43,721 nucleotides of DNA from Bacteroidetes bacterium UBA2664 (GTDB lineage: Bacteria > Bacteroidota > Rhodothermia > Balneolales > Balneolaceae): assembly GCA_002359315.1 (NCBI GenBank), contig DEMS01000042.1, positions 1 to 43,721 on the forward strand. The letters run 5' to 3'. Made by a program: the position numbers and the translations under genes. The notes below the pieces were generated by a model. The model worked only from the letters and a program-made list of their open reading frames with translations. It was not told the origin of the DNA and searched no databases. Positions 1 to 9,149 of the stretch are shown here, piece after piece (the stretch's first letter is position 1; the number at the start of each line of letters is the position of its first letter).

Positions 1-18
1 AATTTATTTCAGGATCTC
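1..18. repeat. REP-like hairpin element, partial copy at window edge
   Basis: The first 18 bases match the 3' part of a 27-bp element found complete at 7532-7558, 16662-16688 and 37814-37840. The full element has arms ATCCTGAA and TTCAGGAT around a TTTAT loop. The 5' arm lies outside this window. Confidence 0.75.
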
Positions 19-27
19 AGGGTTATA

Positions 28-115
28 AGGCAGAAGGAGTGAAAAGGATCAAAACCGCAAAGGATTTATAGAGTATTCTGATAGCTGATAGCTGATAGCT
101 GATAGCTGAAAAGGT
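28..115. repeat. Heptamer-repeat spacer (AAGGCAG and TGATAGC runs)
   Basis: The stretch begins with a short AAGGCAG/GTGAAAA segment and continues with four perfect tandem copies of the 7-bp unit TGATAGC (about 81-111). It lies just downstream of the 3' end of the minus-strand gene ending at 124. The same heptamer types recur at 7360-7400, 7672-7692, 37676-37745 and 43537-43626. No coding sense is apparent. Confidence 0.75.
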
Positions 116-123
116 GATGGTAC

Positions 124-1017
124 CTATTCTTCACGTTTCATAATCAAGAGAGCATTTGATACGGGCCTTTCACCATTGTGATCAAACTCCAGATTGTTAC
201 TGGGATAATTGACCACACCTTCGCCATTATGAATCCACATGGAAGTTGAGCCGCCGCCATCAAGGTTCAGAGCGTAAACAGCGCCTAATTCAGATAAGAA
301 TTGGGCCAACTCAGGGATGGTCATGCCGTAGGATTGAAAAGAACGGCCATCAATAGTCACCAATAGTAGTCGATTCATTCCGGTGAGGCCAACCGCCGTT
401 CTGGGGTGTCTGTTTTGATGAAAAGCATCATCGTTAAACTCCCGAAGAGAATTCTCAAAAATAAGCAGTGGTCCGCCCGCCAGTAAATTTGAGATGTTGA
501 CACCCTCCCAGCCACTTTCCGGGCGCTCCAAAATGCGGGGGTTAAAATCACTGTCCCATCCGAATCCTCCATTTTCCGTATATACATTTCGTCCGGATGC
601 ACCACGTGCGATGACCTCTGAATCTTCTTTAATAAACACTACAGACCGGCCGGTCTCCAAACTGAAAAACGAACCGTTGATAGCTGCAATGGCTTGATTT
701 TGCTCTGCGAAATCACTGGTTTGATTGAGCGCAGTCTGATCATATGCCAATTTTATCCCAATTTGTGCTTGTTCAAGGTCAATTTCGATAAGATTAATAC
801 TGAGCCGGGCTTCGTTCAGGTCACTGCCCAGATATTTTTTCCAGGTTACGCCTTCAGCAATTTCTTCAATCACCCATTCAAGCTGATCTGCCGTAACCGT
901 TGACACGCCCTGTTGTGAATAGAGCGGGTTACTGAAAAACAGAATAAAAAGAATCCCTAAAAAAGAGATCAGATCGATCCTATTCCCGGCTGATTTTGTA
1001 TGAAGGTTCATTGCCAT
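124..1017 (-). CDS. Exported phosphodiester glycosidase family protein (NAGPA-like)
   Basis: The protein has 297 residues with an N-terminal signal sequence (hydrophobic core about 15-30, likely cut before QQG near 35). Motifs typical of the phosphodiester glycosidase/NAGPA family (DUF2233) are visible in order: INGSFF (113-118), GGPLL (181-185), HPRTAVG (204-210), a DGR turn (223-225) and LDGGGSTSM (252-260), which forms the conserved glycine-rich C-terminal core. Family members remove phosphodiester-linked sugars; the substrate here cannot be told. A second Met two codons in is an equally possible start. It is transcribed alone, 111 bp downstream of the S9 peptidase on the same strand. The family call is firm and the biochemical role is inference. 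Confidence 0.85.
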   Translation of the reverse strand: MAMNLHTKSAGNRIDLISFLGILFILFFSNPLYSQQGVSTVTADQLEWVIEEIAEGVTWKKYLGSDLNEARLSINLIEIDLEQAQIGIKLAYDQTALNQTSDFAEQNQAIAAINGSFFSLETGRSVVFIKEDSEVIARGASGRNVYTENGGFGWDSDFNPRILERPESGWEGVNISNLLAGGPLLIFENSLREFNDDAFHQNRHPRTAVGLTGMNRLLLVTIDGRSFQSYGMTIPELAQFLSELGAVYALNLDGGGSTSMWIHNGEGVVNYPSNNLEFDHNGERPVSNALLIMKREE

Positions 1018-1128
1018 AATTATGTTGTTTCGTTATCTGCCCAATGCAGAGAGTTGCAATCTGATAGAAGGCTGCAATTGAAATTTGTGCTGATTGAGAA
1101 GTATTATCAATGAATTCATTCCGAATTA

Positions 1129-3456
1129 TTATCGACCGATTTGATACTCATGCGGTGGTTTTTTACCGGCAAGATGCTCATAAAAATAGTCCCAGCTCCG
1201 GCGCAGGTAGTAGGGTTCATTAGAATAACCGTGACCACGATTGGGCATCACAATCAAATCAAAATCTTTGTTATGCCGAATAAGTTCATTCACCAATAAA
1301 AGGGTCATGGATGGATGCACATTGGTGTCCATAGATCCATAACTGAGGAGCAGTTTTCCCTCTAAATTTTCAGCTTTCAATTGAACAGCCTGATTATCAT
1401 AGTTATCCCCGTCCTCTGTTTCTGTCAGTAAACCCTGATACTTTTCACCCCAATAATATGTATAATTTCTATTGTCGTGATTGCCTGCACCTGAGACCCC
1501 AACCTTAAAAAATTCAGGATATTGAAGCAGTGCGGCTGATGTTGCAAAACCGCCGCCGGAATGGCCATAAATCCCCACCCTATCCAGATCAATAAATGGA
1601 TATCTTTCAGCTAATTGTTGCATGCCGGTGATCTGATCCGGCAGGCCGTTATCCATCATATTACCGGCGTAAAAGGTGTGAAAATCCCTGGAGCGGGCCG
1701 GACTGCTTCCCAGTGCATCAATAGCCACCAAAACAAATCCAAGTTCGGCCAGGGCCTGCATCTGGCCTCGTTGTCCGGCAGAAAAATTTCGTGCACCCAG
1801 ACTTCCTCCCTGAGGGCCGGGATAGATCATATTGATGATTGGGTAACTCTTGGTTTCATCGAATGTGGAAGGCAGGATCATCAACCCATACAGATCGGTT
1901 TCCCCGTCTCTGGCTTTAACTGTGATCGGTGTCGGTATTTGCCATCCGGTTGCAAGCAGGTCAGTGATATCTGCTTCTGCCAGTTCCATGATTAAATTTC
2001 CTCTCATATCTCTGACAACGGTTTTCTGTGGTGACTGATACGTTGAAAAGGTGTCCACAAACCAGTTGGCATTTTCACTCAGAGTGATGTTGTGATTTGC
2101 GTTTTCCGGGGTCAATAGCCGAAGCCCGGTTCCATCAAAATTAATTCTGTAGAGATGTTCAAAATAGGGGTCTCTGCCATCTTCTTTTCCAACAGCTGTA
2201 AAAATAAGAGCGCGTGATTCTTCATCGACATGGAGGATGTCGATCACATTCCAATCTCCTTCGGTGATTCTGTTAACAAGGCCTCCGGACTCAAGATCGT
2301 GTAGATAGAGATGTCCCCAGTTACCTTTTCGAGTAAACCAGATGAATTCATTGGAATCGTGAAGTACTCTCCAGTTGGGAACCCCCCTGGAGGTTAGATT
2401 TGACTCAAAGAAAATCTCATCATGTTCATGATAAATATCCCGAACGGCTCCTGTTTGAGAATTAGCTACCCGGAGTGTGACGTCCTTATAGTCTCGTGAT
2501 GTTGAAACAAATGAGAGAATGGTGCTCTCGTCATTCCATTCAACATCAGCCCAGTTTCCCTCTCTGATCAACCCGCAGCAGTTTGACGTTCGCTGATGAT
2601 CGGGTTCAACATCCAGCTCAACGAGTTGTCGATATTCGACATCAATGATCAACCGCTCATGCATCGGAACGTTTACATCACCGGGCAGTGCATAAGGCCA
2701 GATATCTGCTTCCGGCCGGCCCACTTTCGTTCTCCAAAGGGTCATCATCTCTACATTTCGCTCATCCAGGCGATACGTCGCAATTTTCTTCGAATCGGGT
2801 GACCATAATAAAATAGGCCGCTCAGAACGGCTCCATCCGTGATTATTTGTACCATAACTATAGTGTTCAATTCCATCATACGTGAGTTGAATTTCATTCC
2901 CTGTTTGGAGATCGTGAACCCATAAATTGTGATCCCTGGTAAAAGCAGCAAGGTTCCCATCCGGTGAAAGAACTGAAAATGCAGGGGCAGATCGAGCGGT
3001 CCCTAATATTTCGCATTGATAACCGGTTAGTGAGCAACTCCATCTATCTCCTTTTTTTTCAAAAGTAATTACTGAAAGATCATCGCTGAAAGTGAGATTT
3101 CGCAGTTGGAGTGAATAGGGATCAATCTCCGATTTATCTTCTGTGAGTTCAGAGATAGATGTGGATAGCCGTTGATGATCAAATGCCATATCCACTGCTC
3201 GATTAGTTACATCAACCAGATAGTACAAGTCTCCCTCACGGCTGTTCAGCATATACCAAAAGTGATCATCATCAATCTGAACCGGGTTCACATTGTTATT
3301 AAAAATTTTATCATTCAGATTCCAGCTAAGCATACTTTCGGCACGTTCATAGGCGGCTAAATCGGGATTACTTTCTTGAGCATTGGAGAGTTCAATAAAA
3401 GTGAACGGGAAAAGCAGAGTGGCGGTAATTATGAGGCGGAAAGGTTGCGAAATCAT
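1129..3456 (-). CDS. S9 family peptidase, dipeptidyl peptidase IV-like
   Basis: This 775-residue exported serine peptidase begins with a signal peptide (about 1-26). Residues of roughly 80-480 form the DPP IV-type beta-propeller, with repeated strands such as LLWSPDSKK and FTRKGNWGHLYL. The C-terminal alpha/beta-hydrolase domain carries the nucleophile motif GHSGGG (Ser about 632), the Asp in GSMDTNVHP (about 709) and the His in NRGHGYS (about 741), so the triad is complete. Family enzymes release dipeptides, often Xaa-Pro, from peptide N-termini in the periplasm or at the surface. Length fits S9B enzymes. It is divergent from the export operon starting at 3735. Exact specificity is not visible. 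Confidence 0.93.
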   Translation of the reverse strand: MISQPFRLIITATLLFPFTFIELSNAQESNPDLAAYERAESMLSWNLNDKIFNNNVNPVQIDDDHFWYMLNSREGDLYYLVDVTNRAVDMAFDHQRLSTSISELTEDKSEIDPYSLQLRNLTFSDDLSVITFEKKGDRWSCSLTGYQCEILGTARSAPAFSVLSPDGNLAAFTRDHNLWVHDLQTGNEIQLTYDGIEHYSYGTNNHGWSRSERPILLWSPDSKKIATYRLDERNVEMMTLWRTKVGRPEADIWPYALPGDVNVPMHERLIIDVEYRQLVELDVEPDHQRTSNCCGLIREGNWADVEWNDESTILSFVSTSRDYKDVTLRVANSQTGAVRDIYHEHDEIFFESNLTSRGVPNWRVLHDSNEFIWFTRKGNWGHLYLHDLESGGLVNRITEGDWNVIDILHVDEESRALIFTAVGKEDGRDPYFEHLYRINFDGTGLRLLTPENANHNITLSENANWFVDTFSTYQSPQKTVVRDMRGNLIMELAEADITDLLATGWQIPTPITVKARDGETDLYGLMILPSTFDETKSYPIINMIYPGPQGGSLGARNFSAGQRGQMQALAELGFVLVAIDALGSSPARSRDFHTFYAGNMMDNGLPDQITGMQQLAERYPFIDLDRVGIYGHSGGGFATSAALLQYPEFFKVGVSGAGNHDNRNYTYYWGEKYQGLLTETEDGDNYDNQAVQLKAENLEGKLLLSYGSMDTNVHPSMTLLLVNELIRHNKDFDLIVMPNRGHGYSNEPYYLRRSWDYFYEHLAGKKPPHEYQIGR

Positions 3457-3734
3457 TATCAGGGCTTAAATATAGGGTTAAAGTTTGATCATTAAGCTTT
3501 ATAAATCAAATGTAAGGTGATTTAATTCGATGCCGTGATACAAGCTACCTAAAAATGAGAAATATTAGGAATGAAAGATAGGGATTGGGTCTATTGATTT
3601 TATTTCTATTTAGGGAAAATGATCAAGGTGTGCGGGTTGAAAATGCAATTGGAAATTTTGTAAGGGTAACATTTTTAATTACACATCGTAAGAAAGTGGA
3701 AATAACAAGTGCATTGAATTAAACAAATAGTGAT

Positions 3735-4841
3735 ATGAAAAAGAAGAGATTTTGGATAATAGGTATCGTACTGTTAGTAGTCAGTGCCGGTGCATTTTAC
3801 GTTTATCAAAATGATTCAGAGGGTGAAACGGATCAGGAAGAACCTTTTGTACTGGCAGATAGAGGCACGGTTGTAGAGAAGGCGCTGGCCGTAGGGAAAA
3901 TAGAGCCTGAAAATGAGATTGAGGTAAAATCAAAAATATCGGGGGTAGTCAGCAGGATTTATGCAGAACCGGGTACCTATGTGAAAAAAGGAGATCCTTT
4001 GATAGAGGTGAGCCCCGACCCAACACCGCTTGAGATGGTGGAAGCGAAAAGGAATCTTGAAAGAACAGAAATTGAAATGAGAAATCTCCTCCGTGAATTG
4101 AATCGCCTGGAGACTCTGCTCGCAGACGATCTGATATCTCAACAGGAATATGATACAGCAGAGCAGCGCTATAATGACGTGGTGATTCGTGCTCAAATCA
4201 ATAATGAGAGGCTTGAATTATTGGAACATGGACGGGTAACTGTTGGAGATACCGTGATTGAATCAATTATCAGATCTCCGGTTGATGGATTTATTCTTGA
4301 GAAGATGGTGGATATCGGTGAACCGGTTGTTCCTCTTACGTCCTATCAGGCCGGTACTGCGCTTATGAGTCTGGCCGGAATGGATCGTCTCCTGTTCAAA
4401 GGAACCGTAGATGAAATTGATGTGGGTAAACTGGAAGAGGGAATGCCTGCAGAGATTAAAATCGGTGCACTTCAAGGATCAATCATCAGGGGTGTAGTCT
4501 CAAGGATATCACTCAAAGCAACCCAACAGGACAATGCGACTGTTTTTCCTATTGAGATCATTATCACAGATACTGCAGGTTCTGTTTTACGAGCCGGCTA
4601 TTCAGCCAATGCAGATATCATCATCGAGCGAATGGAGGATACCATTACTTTGCCGGAAAGAGTAATAACGATGAGGGATGGCCGCGCTTTTGTTGAGGTA
4701 CCCAATGGTACGCTGGATGGCAAAGTCGAAAAAGAGATCGAACTTGGATTAAGTGATGCCATCACCGTAGCTGTAATCGATGGACTTGAAGAGGGTGAGA
4801 AAGTCTATGAGCGGCCCTTGAAAAGTTTAACGATACGATAA
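3735..4841 (+). CDS. HlyD/MacA-type periplasmic adaptor subunit (export operon 1)
   Basis: The protein has 368 residues: a basic N-terminus, one membrane anchor (about 6-24), a biotinyl/lipoyl-like half (VKSKISGVVSRIYAEPG, about 65-85), a predicted coiled-coil hairpin (about 100-150), the returning half (ESIIRSPVDGFILEKMVDIGEPV) and beta-barrel and membrane-proximal domains. This is the usual build of adaptors that link MacB-type ABC permeases to an outer-membrane TolC channel. It leads an operon with two permeases: the next gene starts 40 bp later. No Shine-Dalgarno is seen before the ATG. The operon encodes neither an ATPase nor a TolC. Confidence 0.9.
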   Translation: MKKKRFWIIGIVLLVVSAGAFYVYQNDSEGETDQEEPFVLADRGTVVEKALAVGKIEPENEIEVKSKISGVVSRIYAEPGTYVKKGDPLIEVSPDPTPLEMVEAKRNLERTEIEMRNLLRELNRLETLLADDLISQQEYDTAEQRYNDVVIRAQINNERLELLEHGRVTVGDTVIESIIRSPVDGFILEKMVDIGEPVVPLTSYQAGTALMSLAGMDRLLFKGTVDEIDVGKLEEGMPAEIKIGALQGSIIRGVVSRISLKATQQDNATVFPIEIIITDTAGSVLRAGYSANADIIIERMEDTITLPERVITMRDGRAFVEVPNGTLDGKVEKEIELGLSDAITVAVIDGLEEGEKVYERPLKSLTIR

Positions 4842-4881
4842 AGAGTAAAAAGTTGAATCAGCCACCCATGATCAGAAACAT

Positions 4882-6111
4882 ATGTCGTTTTCAAGTCTAA
4901 TAGCGGATCTCTATCGAAATCTCAGCAGCCAGAAGTTGCGCAGTTTTCTTACCATCTTTGGTATCATGTGGGGGACTGCAACGCTGATTCTGTTGCTTGC
5001 ATTTGGGATGGGTTTTCGGGATCAAACCGTGCTGAATATGCGTGGAATGGGTGACCAGATCGCTATTGTATGGGGTGGGCAGACAACAAAGGCGTATGAA
5101 GGATATGGTATTGGCAGGCCCATCCGATTACGGGAAGCGGACGCCTGGATGCTTCAAAACGAGATATCCGGCATCGAAATCGCACTGCCTGAATATAACC
5201 GGACGTTTACAGTTTCAAACAGTGACCGGCGCCGAAATACTCAGGTGGGTGGCGTCTACACTGAGTACTCAAGGCTTAGAAATATCTATGAGCAGCAAGG
5301 AGGCAGGTGGATCAATGAACGGGATATCAGTGACCGAAGGAGAGTTGTATTTTTGGGAAATCAACTGGCTGAAAATCTGTTTGGTGAAGAAGACCCAATC
5401 GGACAGTATGTAATGCTCAATCAAACACCCTTTACTGTAATTGGGGTGATGCAGAGTAAAGTCCAGAATTCATCCTATTCTCAAAGAGATCATGACAGAG
5501 CGTTTATTCCGGCTACAACATTTTCTGCGATTACAGGCACAGATATGGTAAATAATATTCTCTATGTCCCCAAAGATCCACAATTTGCACCCGCAGTCAT
5601 GGATCAGGTATATGAAGTAATGGGTAGAAAATATCAGTTTGATTCGTCCGACAGAGATGCCATTGCTATCTGGGATACAAATGAATTTTGGGCATTTGTG
5701 GATGTACTTTTTTATGGAATCAATGGATTTTTAGGTTTGATTGGGTTTTTTACCCTGGCTGTAGGAGGGATCGGTGTTGCAAATATTATGTTTGTGGTAG
5801 TTCAGGAACGGATGATGGAGATAGGGGTACGCCGATCTGCCGGTGCCAGAAGACACCATATCATGATACAATTCTTTATGGAGACATTTATGATCGTAGG
5901 GGTGGGGGCAGCAGCGGGTTATCTCACTGGCTGGTTATTGGTTGAAGCCACTCAAAATATTCCAATAAAAGAGTTTGTAGGAGCCCCTCACTTCTCACCG
6001 GAAGTTGGGCTTCTGGCTTTTATCGTGCTTGGGATCGTAGGCTTTGCATCCGGACTGCTGCCGGCATGGAGAGCCTCAAGGCTGGATATCATTGATTGTA
6101 TAAGGAGATAA
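4882..6111 (+). CDS. MacB/FtsX-type ABC transporter permease (first of two)
   Basis: This 409-residue permease has the MacB topology. One N-terminal membrane helix (about 22-45) follows the QKLRSFLTIFGI signature, then comes a periplasmic MacB_PCD domain (about 50-240) and three C-terminal helices (about 270-300, 330-355 and 370-395). Between the first two lies the conserved coupling segment RMMEIGVRRSAGARRHHI. There is no Walker A or B motif, so an ATPase subunit must come from elsewhere. It is clearly paralogous to the next gene, which starts 3 bp after its stop, so the pair probably forms a heterodimer. The substrate is unknown; such systems export peptides, lipids or drugs. Confidence 0.9.
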   Translation: MSFSSLIADLYRNLSSQKLRSFLTIFGIMWGTATLILLLAFGMGFRDQTVLNMRGMGDQIAIVWGGQTTKAYEGYGIGRPIRLREADAWMLQNEISGIEIALPEYNRTFTVSNSDRRRNTQVGGVYTEYSRLRNIYEQQGGRWINERDISDRRRVVFLGNQLAENLFGEEDPIGQYVMLNQTPFTVIGVMQSKVQNSSYSQRDHDRAFIPATTFSAITGTDMVNNILYVPKDPQFAPAVMDQVYEVMGRKYQFDSSDRDAIAIWDTNEFWAFVDVLFYGINGFLGLIGFFTLAVGGIGVANIMFVVVQERMMEIGVRRSAGARRHHIMIQFFMETFMIVGVGAAAGYLTGWLLVEATQNIPIKEFVGAPHFSPEVGLLAFIVLGIVGFASGLLPAWRASRLDIIDCIRR

Positions 6112-6114
6112 ATT

Positions 6115-7359
6115 ATGTGGATACCCATTATAAAAGAGTTTTTTAATGATCTGTTTCGTCAGAAACTCAGATCCACGTTGACCCTGATCGCGATTGCTTG
6201 GGGGACCCTCTCTGTCGTCCTTCTGCTGGCATTTGGGCGCGGACTCGGGAACTCTATGATGGAAGGGATGCTTGGCGCCGGTAATCAAGTGATAATCGTT
6301 TATCCGGGTCAGACAGGGATGGTGTATGAAGGAAATCCGGAAGGCCGGCGAATTCGGTTTATGGAAGATGATGTCTATCAGATTCAAAAAGTTGTTCCAG
6401 GAATCGAACAGGTAAGCCCTCAATACGGACGCGGAGGGGGAACGCTGCAAACAGACCTGACCCGAACCACTACCTTTATGGAAGGGGTCAATCCCGATTT
6501 TGAAATCATGCGTACGATGTATCCGGCTGCGGGTGGACGATTTATCAACCAGCGTGATGTAGATGAAATGAGAAGGGTGATCTTTCTTGGAGATGAAATT
6601 GCAGTGCGGCTATTCGGTGAAGAAGATCCAATCGGAAAAGAGTTACTTCTGGACAGCAAGCCATTTACGGTTGTTGGGGTGATGCAGCCTAAAATGCAGA
6701 CCTCTATGAACAACGGGCCGGATGCAAACCGGGCCATTATTCCCTATACCACCTTTAGGAACATATATGGAAATCAATATGTGAATTCTATGTTGATTCG
6801 TCCGGGGGACCCTGCAATGCAGGAAGAAGTTGTACAAGGCATCCGAAAGATGATGGCGGCAAAATATTCATTTCATCCGGAAGATGAGCAAGCCATGCCG
6901 ATGTGGGATTTTATCGAGGCTGAAGAGATGAATCGCAAGGTTTCTGACGGATTGGAGATCTTTCTTTTTACCGTTGGATTTTTCACTCTGATGATTGCCG
7001 GTGTGGGTGTAGCGAATATCATGTTTGTTGTGGTGAAGGAAAGAACACGTGAAATAGGATTAAAAATTGCCGTGGGTGCGCGGAAAGTTCATATCATTGT
7101 TCAATTTGTTTTTGAGGCACTTTTTATTTCGATGCTGGGAGGGTTGCTGGGAATGGCGGTATCCGTATCCATTGTGAAGGCTGTTCAGTCGATGAATATG
7201 ACTGAGGGAGCGGGAGAGTTTCTTGGAAAGCCGGAAATATCTGAACCTGCGGTTATGATTACAATTGCAGTACTTGTTCTGATCGGTTTGGTAGCCGGGA
7301 TCTTTCCGGCGATCAAAGCCTCCAGGGTCGATCCGGTGGAGTCGTTACGGTATGAATAA
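6115..7359 (+). CDS. MacB/FtsX-type ABC transporter permease (second of two)
   Basis: The protein has 414 residues with the same fold as its upstream neighbour: helix 1 after QKLRSTLTLIAIAWGT (about 20-45), a periplasmic domain containing GRFINQRDVDEMRRVIFLG, and three C-terminal helices with the coupling motif RTREIGLKIAVGARKVHI. No nucleotide-binding domain is present. The 3-bp gap to the preceding stop implies translational coupling and equal dosage of the two permeases. A heptamer-repeat spacer begins directly at the stop codon. Confidence 0.9.
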   Translation: MWIPIIKEFFNDLFRQKLRSTLTLIAIAWGTLSVVLLLAFGRGLGNSMMEGMLGAGNQVIIVYPGQTGMVYEGNPEGRRIRFMEDDVYQIQKVVPGIEQVSPQYGRGGGTLQTDLTRTTTFMEGVNPDFEIMRTMYPAAGGRFINQRDVDEMRRVIFLGDEIAVRLFGEEDPIGKELLLDSKPFTVVGVMQPKMQTSMNNGPDANRAIIPYTTFRNIYGNQYVNSMLIRPGDPAMQEEVVQGIRKMMAAKYSFHPEDEQAMPMWDFIEAEEMNRKVSDGLEIFLFTVGFFTLMIAGVGVANIMFVVVKERTREIGLKIAVGARKVHIIVQFVFEALFISMLGGLLGMAVSVSIVKAVQSMNMTEGAGEFLGKPEISEPAVMITIAVLVLIGLVAGIFPAIKASRVDPVESLRYE

Positions 7360-7717
7360 GTGAAAAGGCAGAAGGCAGAAGGCAGACGTGAGAAGTCTCT
7401 ACTACGCTAAAGCTTAGTAGAGCAGGGAGAAGCTGGTTCGACAGCGTGATTCCTGATCCCTCGGGTTGAAAAGTGAGATGCACTCATCATAGAGTCATCC
7501 TTCCCACAACCCGTCATCCTTCCCACATCCCGTCATCCTGAATTTATTTCAGGATCTCGGTGGGGAGATTGGCCATCCATTAAGATAGCATTCGGTAAAA
7601 AACTCAGCAATGCTAAAGCTTCGCCGGACAGACTCAACTACCCCATGGCTTCGTAGAGCAATCTGAAAGCTGACGACTGATAGCTGACAGCTAATTCCCT
7701 ATATGCCCCCAACAATA
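7360..7717. repeat. Gene-free mosaic repeat spacer between convergent genes
   Basis: This 358-bp gap holds no gene. It begins at the stop codon with GTGAAAA and three AAGGCAG heptamers (7360-7385). A region around 7480-7535 follows with near-repeats of the type CGTCATCCTTCCCACANCC (19 bp), then a complete REP-like hairpin (7532-7558), and finally TGATAGC/TGACAGC-type heptamers (about 7672-7692). A segment at 7481-7499 resembles the 21-bp tandem unit at the window's right end. The convergent genes on both sides end against this block. Confidence 0.8.
7532..7558. repeat. REP-like hairpin element, complete copy
   Basis: This 27-bp element has inverted arms ATCCTGAA (7535-7542) and TTCAGGAT (7548-7555) with a 5-nt loop. 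Identical copies are at 16662-16688 and 37814-37840, and a partial one is at 1-18. All are in 3' intergenic positions. Confidence 0.85.
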
Positions 7718-8923
7718 TCAGAGTGCCTCGATCCGATAAAGTGCCCCATTGGAATGATCAGTAAGGACGTAGATATATCCATCCGGGCCAACTCTTACAT
7801 CTCTGACGCGGCCGATGTCGCGGTCAAGAAGAACTTCCTGATGGACAACCTCTTCACCTTCCAGAACCAATCTGCGCAGATGTTGTTCTGCTAAAGCCCC
7901 AATAAAAAGATTGCCTTGCCACTTTGGAAAGTGTTCACCATAATAAAAAGCCATTCCGGACGGGGCAATGGACGTAGGTACCCAATAGGTGACTGGATTT
8001 GTGATATTTGGATCCTCATGCTGCTCAATTCCAATCGGTGTTGCTATCCCATAATTCTTACCGTATGTGGCATCCGGCCACCCATAATTGGCGCCCGGCT
8101 GAATAATATTCAGCGCATCACCGCCCCGCGGACCGTGTTCATGCTGCCAGATTGCTCCTGTTTCGGAATGGATAGCCATTCCTTGTGCATTTCGATGGCC
8201 GTAGGAATAGATTTCCGGCAGGGCATCATCATGGCCAACAAAAGGGTTATCGGATGGAATGGACCCATCTTCATTCAGGCGTATTGTGGAGCCGGCTGGA
8301 TCATTGAGATCTTGTGCGGGTTGTTTCAGTCCGCGTTCACCAATGGTAAACAAAACCGTTCCATCCCCGGGGAAAGCGATTCGTGATCCGTAATGCCGGC
8401 CGGGATTTTGTGATGGTTTCTGAATATAGAGTAGTTGAAGATTTGTCAGTTCAAGTTCGTCAAGTTGTGCTCTTGCAAGAGTCGTGCTGGTGTTATCACC
8501 ATCCGGTGAAGAGTAGGTGAAATAGATCCAGCCATTCGTTTCATATTCGGGATGAACAACAACATCCAGCAATCCGCCCTGTCCCTGTGCCCGAATTTCA
8601 GGAACTCCTTGCAGAGTATGCTTTTGATCTCCATCGACAAGAATTAGTTGACCGGGCCTTTCGGTGATCAATAAACGTCCATCCGGAAGCCAGGATACTG
8701 CCCAGGGATAGTTTAGATTATCCAGGATACGTACTACACGAAAATCATGTTCTTCCGAGTTTACGTTGTTGAAAATCACTTCATATTCCTGATTTTGCTC
8801 TTCAGCCGGCTCAACATAGAACTGATCGTTGCTGCAGGATGTAATCGACGGAAGCGACAGGAACAGCAAAGTCAACAAAGTGATGCCTGGAATTGTGTAA
8901 GAAGGGTCAGATTTTATATTCAT
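7718..8923 (-). CDS. PQQ-dependent sugar dehydrogenase, YliI/Asd-like lipoprotein
   Basis: The protein has 401 residues with a lipoprotein signal (lipobox ITSC, Cys30). The mature part is a six-bladed propeller of the soluble glucose/aldose sugar dehydrogenase family. Seen in order are NYPWAVSWLPDGRLLITERPG, the GQGGLLDVVVHPEY segment, GRHYGSRIAF with a His near 178, DGTVLFTIGERG, YSYGHRNAQGMA, WQHEHGPRGGDALN and GANYGWP. These are hallmark PQQ and calcium sites. Relatives oxidise aldoses in the periplasm with PQQ; no PQQ biosynthesis genes are in view. The ATG start gives the lipoprotein signal directly. Confidence 0.9.
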   Translation of the reverse strand: MNIKSDPSYTIPGITLLTLLFLSLPSITSCSNDQFYVEPAEEQNQEYEVIFNNVNSEEHDFRVVRILDNLNYPWAVSWLPDGRLLITERPGQLILVDGDQKHTLQGVPEIRAQGQGGLLDVVVHPEYETNGWIYFTYSSPDGDNTSTTLARAQLDELELTNLQLLYIQKPSQNPGRHYGSRIAFPGDGTVLFTIGERGLKQPAQDLNDPAGSTIRLNEDGSIPSDNPFVGHDDALPEIYSYGHRNAQGMAIHSETGAIWQHEHGPRGGDALNIIQPGANYGWPDATYGKNYGIATPIGIEQHEDPNITNPVTYWVPTSIAPSGMAFYYGEHFPKWQGNLFIGALAEQHLRRLVLEGEEVVHQEVLLDRDIGRVRDVRVGPDGYIYVLTDHSNGALYRIEAL

Positions 8924-8939
8924 AATTAGATTAAGCTAT

Positions 8940-9059
8940 TTAATTTCTCTCCCTTGAGTCGCGTATACTTTGAATAAGATCTTCTTCTGAAATGGATACA
9001 CCTTTAACCCCTTCAACATCAAGTGGTGAACGTGGTTCTAAATAAGTGTCCTCTTTCAT
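8940..9059 (-). CDS. Possible small protein of 39 residues, unknown
   Basis: An ATG-initiated frame of 39 codons plus TAA lies in the 226-bp gap between the metalloprotease and the sugar dehydrogenase, on their strand. It reads as an ordinary soluble, charged peptide (MKEDTYLEPRSPLDVEG... ISEEDLIQSIRDSRERN) with an amphipathic C-terminal helix, a composition resembling small antitoxin tails. There is no clear ribosome-binding site. It could be a genuine short gene, a remnant of a longer antitoxin, or chance. No family is recognised. Confidence 0.35.
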   Translation of the reverse strand: MKEDTYLEPRSPLDVEGVKGVSISEEDLIQSIRDSRERN

Positions 9060-9149
9060 GATTGGATGCTATAATTGTAATTCAATTGAATCTTGAATAT
9101 AACTTGGTAACAAGATCTTATTTGGCTTTATTCTATCCGATTTAAGAAG

